Shown here in pieces: positions 1 through 6,589 of a stretch of 12,334 nucleotides of DNA (position 1 is the stretch's first letter; each line of letters begins with the position of its first letter). Under the pieces are notes generated by a model. The model saw only the letters and a list, made by a program, of their open reading frames with translations. It made no database searches and was not told where the DNA came from. Made by a program: the position numbers and the translations under genes. Where the stretch lies: NCBI GenBank assembly GCA_913040765.1, contig CAJWIA010000021.1, positions 1 through 12,334 on the forward strand, read 5' to 3'. The stretch is from an uncultured Anaerolineales bacterium (GTDB lineage: Bacteria > Chloroflexota > Anaerolineae > Anaerolineales > UBA11657).

Positions 1-29
1 TACTAGTTTAAATTACAATTTATTGTGTG

Positions 30-1235
30 TCAAGTTAAGGGTTTTTGTTCGATGGATTTAAGTGGCTGTGTACGATTGTTAGGGAGTGTATAGACCGAGA
101 TTTGCTTGGACAAGCTACGTGCATTTGGATTGCTGGATGGCACCTTCCATGCGTTGAAGATTTTGTGCGTTAATATCGAATTGTTGTCAGCGAGTTCAGT
201 ACCTGTTGGAATATAATCTGGCTGCGATGAATTTTGGCTGGTATGGAAGTAGGTGCCATCTTTTTTCTTGCCCATTCTGTGCACATATTTCCAGGGACAA
301 TTTAGCAAGGCTTGGGATTTTATAAAACTGTCTTTGATTAGGTTTAGTAAATGAAAGTTTGTATTGTGCTTAGTGAGTATTTCTATAATTGAGGATAATA
401 TTGTGAAAGTGTCATATTTGGAATTGTCACTATCACTCATTCCGTACTGATTCCAATACTTGTAATACTTGAGTTTATAGTTGTAATATTTCGAACGAAT
501 TAATTTGTTGTGTAAGTGCTCTCTTTTATCTCGCATACCGCATGAATTGTCAAAATCATATATCTTTACCAAAGATGTTTTTGTAGGCACAGCAATAACC
601 TGACTAGTATTTATGCGATAGTGTGTCGTTTGTTGTTTGCTTGAGCTTATAAGTATGTTTCCTACATGGAGGTCATTGTGTCTGATTCCGATACGATATA
701 GACACTCCGCAGAGTAAATAATTTGAAACAAGACACTGTTTAATTCCTGGTCACTACGGTCAGTTCGCAACCACTGCCTAAGTGTAGGTGCTGTACAGTA
801 CTCCAATCCCAGTATTGTTAGTTTGGTAATGTCTCTAATCCGTACGTCATGATGTTTCCTGTCTCGCTCTTCTTTTTCTGCAACTTGTTGTAGCAATTCG
901 TCCAATTCATTACGACATTTTGTAAGGGTGTCCCGAAATTCAATAAATGGTTCTGAGAAAGACCCAAAATATTTTAGAATGTTGGGGGTATGCCGTTGAG
1001 TAATCAATGGAGCTAACAGATGCTTGTATATGTTTTTCTCTAACGGAAGACTGTTGTCATATGATCTTCCCGCCTTCGTGTTGTTGAAGAATACCTTTAA
1101 TGCAATACGTTTGTGATTGTTTTTTCTGCCTTCAATAAACGTAGCAAGACTTTTGTTTTTCTCCCCGCTGCTTTGAAGTGGAGAGAAAACATAACCTTTA
1201 TCAATCAGTTGCTTTATTGAAGTGATGATACTCAT
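30..1235 (-). CDS. Protein-kinase-fold protein resembling giant-virus (NCLDV) serine/threonine kinases
   Basis: A 401-residue protein with a recognisable eukaryotic-like kinase core. Visible motifs are the VAIK-type lysine in IALKVF (Lys47), a candidate helix-C glutamate (Glu66), HTPNILKYFGSF (82-93, beta4), a hinge-like LGLEYCTAPTLRQWL (142-156), the catalytic loop HNDLHVGN (186-193, Asp188 and Asn193) and the metal-binding KIYDFD (224-229, Asp227), with DFD in place of DFG. All residues needed for phosphotransfer appear present, so it could be active. The substrate is unknown. The HNDLH-GNI loop and DFD recall kinases of large DNA viruses of eukaryotes rather than bacterial PknB types; this is from memory of the families. 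A charged, probably helical insert (about 96-138) lies between the lobes, and about 85 residues after 315 match nothing I recognise. No signal peptide or membrane helix is seen. There is no Shine-Dalgarno before the ATG; a TTATAA box lies 5 nt upstream, so leaderless expression or readthrough is possible. It could instead be a diverged bacterial or lipopolysaccharide-type kinase. Confidence 0.75.
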   Translation of the reverse strand: MSIITSIKQLIDKGYVFSPLQSSGEKNKSLATFIEGRKNNHKRIALKVFFNNTKAGRSYDNSLPLEKNIYKHLLAPLITQRHTPNILKYFGSFSEPFIEFRDTLTKCRNELDELLQQVAEKEERDRKHHDVRIRDITKLTILGLEYCTAPTLRQWLRTDRSDQELNSVLFQIIYSAECLYRIGIRHNDLHVGNILISSSKQQTTHYRINTSQVIAVPTKTSLVKIYDFDNSCGMRDKREHLHNKLIRSKYYNYKLKYYKYWNQYGMSDSDNSKYDTFTILSSIIEILTKHNTNFHLLNLIKDSFIKSQALLNCPWKYVHRMGKKKDGTYFHTSQNSSQPDYIPTGTELADNNSILTHKIFNAWKVPSSNPNARSLSKQISVYTLPNNRTQPLKSIEQKPLT

Positions 1236-1264
1236 ACTACTTATAATTTTAGTGTAATTTTAAT

Positions 1265-1298
1265 AAAATGTCCCGCCCTAATAAAGGCGGGACATTTT
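1265..1298 (-). terminator. Perfect 13-bp intrinsic terminator hairpin, symmetric
   Basis: AAAATGTCCCGCC (1265-1277) is perfectly complementary to GGCGGGACATTTT (1286-1298), with an 8-nt loop. The stem is GC-rich and flanked by A and T runs, so it can act on either strand. On the minus strand it follows the stop codon of an acidic reading frame (stop 1328-1330) by about 30 nt and ends 29 nt before the kinase start. It lies between two divergently starting genes, where no terminator is needed unless something between them is or was transcribed. Confidence 0.85.
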
Positions 1299-1327
1299 CG
1301 AATGAAATCTTGATTGAATAGCTTAAA

Positions 1328-1432
1328 TTATTGTTCCATCTTATCGTCATCGTCGACGTCGTCCTCATCATCCTCGTCCCATTCGTTATCCTCATCAACA
1401 CCTGTTTTACTTGCATATTCTGGATTGGTTAG
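1328..1432 (-). pseudogene. Start-less acidic C-terminal tail, probable gene remnant
   Basis: On the minus strand, an open frame of 34 codons ends in TAA (1330-1328). It encodes a strongly acidic tail: after PEYASKTG comes a run of about 20 residues that is nearly all Asp and Glu with one Trp, ending KMEQ. In frame it opens just after a TAA at 1435-1433 and contains no ATG, GTG or TTG upstream of the acidic run, so no intact start is visible. The strong terminator at 1298-1265 follows directly. Tail plus terminator look like the 3' end of a gene whose body is gone. Similar acidic tails occur in many unrelated proteins (for example the RNA polymerase delta subunit), so no function can be assigned. 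A frameshifted small gene starting at ATG 1451 is an alternative. Confidence 0.45.
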
Positions 1433-1439
1433 TTACAAT
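1411..1439 (+). promoter_or_regulatory. Candidate sigma-70-type promoter of the MscS gene
   Basis: TTGCAT (1411-1416) and TACAAT (1434-1439) are separated by exactly 17 nt, about 50 nt upstream of the MscS start. The -10 box matches consensus in 5 of 6 positions, but the -35 box in only 3 of 6. The site overlaps the acidic remnant on the other strand. Confidence 0.35.
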
Positions 1440-1492
1440 AAATGAAAGCATATTTTGTGCTTTCTACGCAAAAACAAAAGAGGTAGTAAGCT

Positions 1493-3166
1493 ATGATTAC
1501 TATATTAGGCGATACTCCGTTACATATTTTTCTTGGTACTTTAATTGGATGGGGATTAGGAGCTCTAGTTACTTACTGGCTAACTGCCTACATATTACTT
1601 TGGGTTTTCCGTAGAACAGAAACAGACGTAGATGATGTAATACTAGGTGTGTCTCGAAGACCGGCAGTCGTACTAGTAATTGCTTATGGATTACGCAAGG
1701 CTTTTAGTGCTTTGACTAGTAGTTTGCCAGGTGGCGAGTTGATTGCCCGTGTTCTTTGGGTAATTATTGCAATAACTATTACTCACTGGGCTGCACGATT
1801 GTTTGTAGATGTACTTGTTTATTATGTGAAGCAATTAGCTGAGCAAACTGAAGCTATATGGGATGACGTTCTAGTTCCAGTCCTTGAGCGAATTGGAGCG
1901 CCTCTGATCTATTTGGTGGGCCTGTTTGCTGCTTTACAAGCAATTGGGCTTGACCTCACCGGTCTATGGGTTGCAATTGGTGGAGGTGCATTTGTTTTAG
2001 CATTTGCGCTACAAGGCATTTTAAGTGATTTTTTCGCTGGACTTATTCTTCTAGTTGATACACCTTTTCGTACGGGAGATGTGATTGTACTGCCGGACAC
2101 AGTGACCAAAGGGACCAATATTACGGCTGTTGTTCGTAACATTGGTATTCGTGTGACACATCTTTTTAATGTACAGAATTACACGGATATGTTCATTCCA
2201 AATGGTGCTCTGGGTAGAGCGACATTTTTTAATGCTAATCGGCCTACTACAAATCTTGCAGCAACAGTTGGTTTTGCAGCTAAACGCCAAGGGACAAACC
2301 CAAATAAGGTTATGGCTATTTTGCAAGAAGCCGTCCTTGCTCATCCAGATATTGTTGGTAACCCTATACCTAAACTCACCGCACTACCTTCTGTCAAAGG
2401 ACTAAAGAAAAAAGATCCAATTACTGGTGCTCCTTCCAAAAAACGTGCTGCTTATAACCGTTTGCGTGGAGAAGTGCATGTTAACAATAGGTTGGATGAA
2501 ATTCGCAAACAACTACAACTTCTTGTGACTAAAGTCAAGGAGTTGGAGTTGGGTGGATTGGACAAGGAAGAAGTGGCTGATATTAGCAATGATTTCGATG
2601 CAATCTTAGTGTTGGTAGGCTTGCGATCAGAGGAAATATCGGGGCGGGGATGGAAGAGAATAAAACTTCTGGAGGATGCAGATGCTGACAAATCCTGCCT
2701 GATTACATTGTTGCGCTCATGGATTGAGATTTGGATGACCGACCCCAATCTTTATCCAGAGGATCGTGATATTCTAAACTCTGAATGGGATCAAAAAATT
2801 AGATTTTTCTCTAGTCGATTATCGAATCTATATGATGTTTTGCATGATCCTAGTGGGCAAGAGACTCGCGTGGATGATCACATACAGGATCTTATTAGAT
2901 GGCTTGATGACAGCTTCAAACGCACTCAAGTGATGTGGCAAGAGCCTCAGGTGTGGTTGACTTCTTTCAATAGTACTTTTATAGGTTTTAACATTCGCTA
3001 TTACGTTGATAATATACGCTTGGAGCATTGGCGTAGACCTTGGAGAGTAGAAAGTGAACTTACCAAAGATGTGTTGCGTAGGTTTAAGATTGAAGGAGTC
3101 AAGTTACCAAAGGCAATGTATCGATCGGGTGATGAGAAGACTCAACCAGGTGTGTTTATCACATAA
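1493..3166 (+). CDS. MscS-family mechanosensitive ion channel with large cytoplasmic insertion
   Basis: A 557-residue inner-membrane channel of the MscS superfamily, expected to open under membrane tension and release solutes during hypo-osmotic shock. Hydrophobic segments lie near residues 10-38, 57-73, 83-110 and 133-151. They precede the pore helix and beta-domain signature GGGAFVLAFALQGILSDF (163-180), then FAGLILLVDTPFRTGDVI (181-198, with the conserved Gly-Asp at 195-196). VQNYTDMFIPNGAL (227-240) and NANRPTTN (247-254) continue the beta domain. The usual alpha/beta cytoplasmic domain begins near 255 but is interrupted by about 180 charged, helix-prone residues (about 300-480). It resumes with FIGFNIRYYVDNIRLEHW (496-513) and the typical final helix and GVKLPK. 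Family members of minimal size have about 280-300 residues. The ATG at 1493 has an AGAGGTAG Shine-Dalgarno. Its 3' end faces the potassium-channel gene, and no convincing terminator is seen in the 63-nt gap. Confidence 0.92.
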   Translation: MITILGDTPLHIFLGTLIGWGLGALVTYWLTAYILLWVFRRTETDVDDVILGVSRRPAVVLVIAYGLRKAFSALTSSLPGGELIARVLWVIIAITITHWAARLFVDVLVYYVKQLAEQTEAIWDDVLVPVLERIGAPLIYLVGLFAALQAIGLDLTGLWVAIGGGAFVLAFALQGILSDFFAGLILLVDTPFRTGDVIVLPDTVTKGTNITAVVRNIGIRVTHLFNVQNYTDMFIPNGALGRATFFNANRPTTNLAATVGFAAKRQGTNPNKVMAILQEAVLAHPDIVGNPIPKLTALPSVKGLKKKDPITGAPSKKRAAYNRLRGEVHVNNRLDEIRKQLQLLVTKVKELELGGLDKEEVADISNDFDAILVLVGLRSEEISGRGWKRIKLLEDADADKSCLITLLRSWIEIWMTDPNLYPEDRDILNSEWDQKIRFFSSRLSNLYDVLHDPSGQETRVDDHIQDLIRWLDDSFKRTQVMWQEPQVWLTSFNSTFIGFNIRYYVDNIRLEHWRRPWRVESELTKDVLRRFKIEGVKLPKAMYRSGDEKTQPGVFIT

Positions 3167-3229
3167 TGGTATTGGTTGTACAACTAATTAATCCCCATAT
3201 ACGCTAGCGGGTTGTTTTCAACTATTTTA

Positions 3230-4306
3230 TCAAGATGTTGATTTGTAACCTTCTGGTACGCCGAACAATTCTGTGATGGGACCTTCGTTCTCTCCGGTCA
3301 TTATCATAATCAGATAATCACCAGGTGACACCGTAATAGTGTTTGATGGGTTTTTCATAAGCTTGCGGGTACCGTCCTGACGAATTTTGCTGATACCTAT
3401 CAAAATAATATTATGTTCGTCTTTTAGTGTTTGAAACACTTTGTTGTATTCACGATTTACATATGGGTTGTTGTCTGTTACTAGATACTGTTGGATATCA
3501 TAATCACTATCGGCTACTGCCGAACTAAGAAGATCGACAGAATAGCGCGCAACATCTGGCTCAAAAATGTAGCTGGCAACTATTTTTGCGGCTATACCAT
3601 CTTTGGAAAGTGTGAATGTTACACCGGCTGTGTGGAAAGTATCCTCTAGATCAGAGTTGTTTAGTATCACTACGTGCTCAACTGTGCCGTACTGCTTTTT
3701 TAGGTTCAGTGAATAAACCAATTTTTGAGTGTCATCTTCAAAGTTTAGGAAAACAGTTGATGCCTGACTGATATTGGCTTTTTCTAATACTGCATAGTTG
3801 GAATAATCAGTGACCAATACAAATACATCAGTCTCGTTATATCGTTCCCGAATCGAATCTACGTGATCTTTACTATCAGTTACAATAGCTACTTGTTTTT
3901 CTGCGCCAATCAATTCGTCTACTACTGATTGAGCGAATATATCCCAGCCTATTACTACAATATGGTCTCTGTAATTTGATCCTAATAATCCCATTTTTCG
4001 TGTCTCCCTAATGTTAACGAATATTTCAGTTATGCGGCTAATCAACAAACCTAATACTCCCAAGCTTCCGAGCACAAAAATGTAGCCAATATTACGCCCT
4101 ATTGGTGTTACTGGGTAAATATCACCATATCCGACTGTAGTAAGTGTAACAATCGAGTACCACAAAGAGTCTTGGAAACTATTAATGTTTGAGACTTGAG
4201 AGTTTTTCTCTACTGAAGTTAAAACTACTAGCAGTATTAAATAAAAGGCTATACCTATCAATACAAAAAATGTTCTGCGACTTATATTTAGTCCTAATAT
4301 GTTCAT
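3230..4306 (-). CDS. Two-TM potassium channel with cytoplasmic RCK (TrkA-N/TrkA-C) domains
   Basis: A 358-residue K+ channel subunit. A first membrane helix (about 12-30) is followed by a pore helix and the selectivity filter TVGYGD (57-62), then a second helix (about 72-92): the MthK/Kch-like two-helix layout. From residue 115 a Rossmann-type RCK domain begins with HIVVIGWDIFAQSVVDEL. The nucleotide loop lacks the GxGxxG pattern and has Gly-Trp instead, as in ligand- or calcium-gated MthK, so NAD binding may be absent. The C-terminal part (about 265-350, ending NTITVSPGDYLIMIM and so on) fits a TrkA-C domain. Channels of this class are tetrameric with an octameric gating ring, commonly made partly from RCK domains translated from an internal start; I did not identify such a start. 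It would conduct K+ across the cytoplasmic membrane. It is convergent with the MscS gene and divergent from the nucleotidyltransferase. It has its own extended -10 promoter. No strong Shine-Dalgarno precedes the ATG. Confidence 0.94.
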   Translation of the reverse strand: MNILGLNISRRTFFVLIGIAFYLILLVVLTSVEKNSQVSNINSFQDSLWYSIVTLTTVGYGDIYPVTPIGRNIGYIFVLGSLGVLGLLISRITEIFVNIRETRKMGLLGSNYRDHIVVIGWDIFAQSVVDELIGAEKQVAIVTDSKDHVDSIRERYNETDVFVLVTDYSNYAVLEKANISQASTVFLNFEDDTQKLVYSLNLKKQYGTVEHVVILNNSDLEDTFHTAGVTFTLSKDGIAAKIVASYIFEPDVARYSVDLLSSAVADSDYDIQQYLVTDNNPYVNREYNKVFQTLKDEHNIILIGISKIRQDGTRKLMKNPSNTITVSPGDYLIMIMTGENEGPITELFGVPEGYKSTS

Positions 4307-4359
4307 GTATTTTTCATTAGTGTATTTGTTGTTGAGCCGAGGATTAATGAACTGTGAAG

Positions 4360-4368
4360 ATTATAGCA
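4360..4368 (-). promoter_or_regulatory. Extended -10 promoter element for the potassium channel
   Basis: Reading the minus strand, TGCTATAAT is a perfect extended -10 element (TGn plus TATAAT). It would start transcription near 4353, giving a leader of about 47 nt. No TTGACA-like -35 box is present at 16-18 nt (only a T run), which is tolerated by extended -10 promoters. Confidence 0.55.
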
Positions 4369-4502
4369 GCGGTCCTATTGCAAAAAAACCTCGCTAAGAT
4401 TATCCTTGGCCATCTAGTTTATGTAAATAATCTTATTAGACTGTATGATCATTGTGGTGGATCAATGATGGAATTCATCTTAGTGTTCTTAAGGTAATAC
4501 AA

Positions 4503-5585
4503 ATGCATGAAATAGGAAGTCGTGACCAACTATTAAACCATGTTCGAGACTTTGTTGCTCTAAAAGTATCTGAACGCCCTGAGTTGTTGGCTGCATTCTT
4601 GGTGGGTTCTGTAGCCAGGGCTGACCCGTTGTGGGCTAATATTACTGATTTTGATGTAATATTTGTCGATCCAGATCCCCCACTTGATCTCGAACCTTGT
4701 TTATTATGGAACGAATTTCTCTTAATTGATGTACAGTATTTTCGACCTGAGGACTACGAAAATAGACCGATCTTAAAAAGAGATGCAATGCGGGGTCAAT
4801 CACTATATGATGCTGTTCCACTGCACGACTCCAAAAACTTTTTCGCATTATTGCAAGCTTATGTGCGTGGACAATTTGATACTGCAGAGAATGTGATTGC
4901 TCGTTCGGTAGACGCTTTTCGGCGGGCACAACTGCACTATGATGAAATCTCAGAATTGCGGAATATTCCTGTACCTATACCTGTAGACCCAAATGATATA
5001 AAGCATTTACATGATGTTATAGATTGGGCTGCTACTGCGGTACTTATGCTTGCATATAAACCTCGGTATGGTAGGCGCCAAGTTCTTTGTTTTGGCGAAG
5101 TTCTATCTCAAATGGGGCAGTCAAACATACTAGAATTAGCAGAGCAAAGTATGGGATTCAGTGCAATTAGTGACGACGATATTGATGATATGAGAAAACA
5201 ATGGCTAGAAATATTTAGGGCATCTGGGAAGTTTCATAAAGGTCATTGGGATGATGATAGGTGTGCACATCCCTTGAAGGAGCAATATTATATGGATGGC
5301 TTCGAGAAACTTGCTGCTGTTGGCCATGCTCGTGCATCTTTGTTTCTTATGGAATATACTGCAGCAGCTGCCTTCAATCATGTTCTCACTCATGCGCCCG
5401 TGGAAGCAGCTGCACCATATGTTCGACAATATACTAGATGGATGGATATGTCAGGCAAAGGTAGTGCAAAGCACTTCTCTGACTGTCTTGTACAATTGTC
5501 AGAGTTATTGCGTCGAGTAGAATATCTCATATATGAGTTTGCTAAGGATAATGGAATTGTTTATGAACTTACAAGGGATAGGTAA
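4503..5585 (+). CDS. DNA polymerase beta-type nucleotidyltransferase (minimal NTase plus helical domain)
   Basis: A 360-residue protein with an N-terminal nucleotidyltransferase fold: LVGSVARADPLWANITDFDVIF carries the Gly-Ser (35-36) and the DxD pair (Asp49, Asp51), and LLIDVQYF supplies a plausible third carboxylate (Asp76). Together these bind the two metals that transfer a nucleotide to an acceptor. The following 250 residues look mainly alpha-helical, as in proteins related to kanamycin nucleotidyltransferase and other small-molecule or tRNA-type NTases. The acceptor cannot be read from sequence. The start was set at ATG 4503 because AAGGT (4491-4495) lies 7 nt upstream; an in-frame TTG at 4452 is less likely. 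It is followed 8 nt later by an acetyltransferase gene, forming an apparent two-gene operon. Antibiotic modification, toxin-antitoxin (MNT-like) or regulatory roles are all possible; none is shown here. Confidence 0.8.
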   Translation: MHEIGSRDQLLNHVRDFVALKVSERPELLAAFLVGSVARADPLWANITDFDVIFVDPDPPLDLEPCLLWNEFLLIDVQYFRPEDYENRPILKRDAMRGQSLYDAVPLHDSKNFFALLQAYVRGQFDTAENVIARSVDAFRRAQLHYDEISELRNIPVPIPVDPNDIKHLHDVIDWAATAVLMLAYKPRYGRRQVLCFGEVLSQMGQSNILELAEQSMGFSAISDDDIDDMRKQWLEIFRASGKFHKGHWDDDRCAHPLKEQYYMDGFEKLAAVGHARASLFLMEYTAAAAFNHVLTHAPVEAAAPYVRQYTRWMDMSGKGSAKHFSDCLVQLSELLRRVEYLIYEFAKDNGIVYELTRDR

Positions 5586-5593
5586 ATTATTAT

Positions 5594-6586
5594 ATGCATG
5601 TTGAAGTTAGTCGTTCTGCGGAAGACTTTAATAAACTGAAGCATTCTTGGAAAGTTTTAGTTGAACAGAGTGCTGTTTCAACACCGTTTCAGACCGTCGA
5701 ATTTCAAAACGAGTGGTGGACTAATTTTGGTGGTGATGCATTGCGTTTGATATGTGTATATGACACAGACAATCTCGTGGGTTTAGCTAGTATGTATATT
5801 GACAAAAACAATGTGCTACGTTGGGTTGGTGGTGAGGATATTGCTGATTACCACGATGTGATTGCAAGCGAAGAAAACGTAGAAGTGGTTAGAAAACTGG
5901 TTTTTGATTGGCTTTCTGGATCACAAGCAGATGACTGGCATAGTGCTGATTTGGCGAACATACCACAATGGAGTGGCAGTGTATCCCATTGGAGTGAATT
6001 GGCTCTGGCCCAAGATTGGAAAGCTGCTTCAAGAATAGAAACAGTCTGTCCACAATTAGCTCTTCCTGACAACTTTGAATCATATCTTGGTGTACTAGGA
6101 GGTAAACAGCGCCGTGAGATTCGAAGAAAGTTGCGACGGGCTGACGCTGAAGGTGCTAGTGCTGTGTTCATTACAGATCCTAGTGATCAGTATCTTGAAA
6201 TACAAGAGTTCATCAAACTTATGGAGTCAAGCGGTAGGGAAAAAGCTGAATTTCTTAATTCCGGTATGAGAGAAGCTTTTGTTAATATACTGAAGGCAAT
6301 GCAAGATTGTGGTCTTCTTCGGTTATGTTTCTTGAAATTGGAGGATCACAACTTGGCGTCTTATGCATATTTTAGTATGGGTGATACTCTCTATCTATAT
6401 AATTCAGGCTATGACGTTGGTCAGTACGCTGCACTGTCCCCCGGATGGGTGTTGTTAGCTAAGTTGTTCGACCATGCAATAAATAACGGACACAAGCGAT
6501 TTGATTTCATGCGTGGTGATGAAGATTACAAATATAGATTTGGTGGTGAAGATGTTTCACTAATGCGTTTGCAAATAAACCGTTGA
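5594..6586 (+). CDS. GNAT acetyltransferase of the BioF2/CelD-FemAB type
   Basis: A 330-residue protein resembling Acetyltransf_6 (BioF2-like) enzymes, which include the cellulose-biosynthesis protein CelD/BcsL and are structurally related to FemAB aminoacyltransferases. The signature is spread through the protein: TPFQTVEFQNEWW near the N-terminus (30-42), the basic stretch KQRREIRRKLRRADAEG (171-187), and the C-terminal acyl-transfer half with YLYNSGYD (267-274), LSPGWVLLAKLFDHAI (281-296) and FDFMRGDEDYKYRFGG (303-318). Family knowledge suggests acyl or aminoacyl transfer to an envelope sugar or peptide; the actual substrate is unknown. There is no signal peptide, so it acts in the cytoplasm. 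It starts 8 nt after the nucleotidyltransferase stop with AGGGATAGG upstream, so it is probably co-transcribed and translationally linked. Its stop lies only 3 nt from the stop of the converging oxidoreductase gene. Confidence 0.87.
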   Translation: MHVEVSRSAEDFNKLKHSWKVLVEQSAVSTPFQTVEFQNEWWTNFGGDALRLICVYDTDNLVGLASMYIDKNNVLRWVGGEDIADYHDVIASEENVEVVRKLVFDWLSGSQADDWHSADLANIPQWSGSVSHWSELALAQDWKAASRIETVCPQLALPDNFESYLGVLGGKQRREIRRKLRRADAEGASAVFITDPSDQYLEIQEFIKLMESSGREKAEFLNSGMREAFVNILKAMQDCGLLRLCFLKLEDHNLASYAYFSMGDTLYLYNSGYDVGQYAALSPGWVLLAKLFDHAINNGHKRFDFMRGDEDYKYRFGGEDVSLMRLQINR

Positions 6587-6589
6587 CTA

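Noticed and set aside
1243..1262. Direct repeat TAAAATTA twice, 11 bp apart, upstream of the kinase
   Set aside because: Low-complexity AT sequence; two 8-base matches here can easily be chance, and no regulator is implied.
1240..1420. Alternative minus-strand frame from ATG 1416 across the terminator
   Set aside because: It reads through the terminator stem, is rich in Met/Arg/Thr as expected from out-of-frame GAT repeats, and has no ribosome site.
1411..1614. Plus-strand ORF of 67 codons starting before MscS
   Set aside because: It overlaps the MscS start in another frame and has no ribosome site. MscS coding evidence is far stronger.
3175..3184. Palindrome GTTGTACAAC between MscS and the K+ channel
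   Set aside because: It has no loop and no U tract, so it is not a terminator; a 10-bp palindrome is weak evidence for an operator.
4448..4469. 7-bp inverted repeat ATCATTG/CAATGAT upstream of the nucleotidyltransferase
   Set aside because: Short arms with an 8-nt spacer in AT-rich DNA and no promoter overlap I can support.
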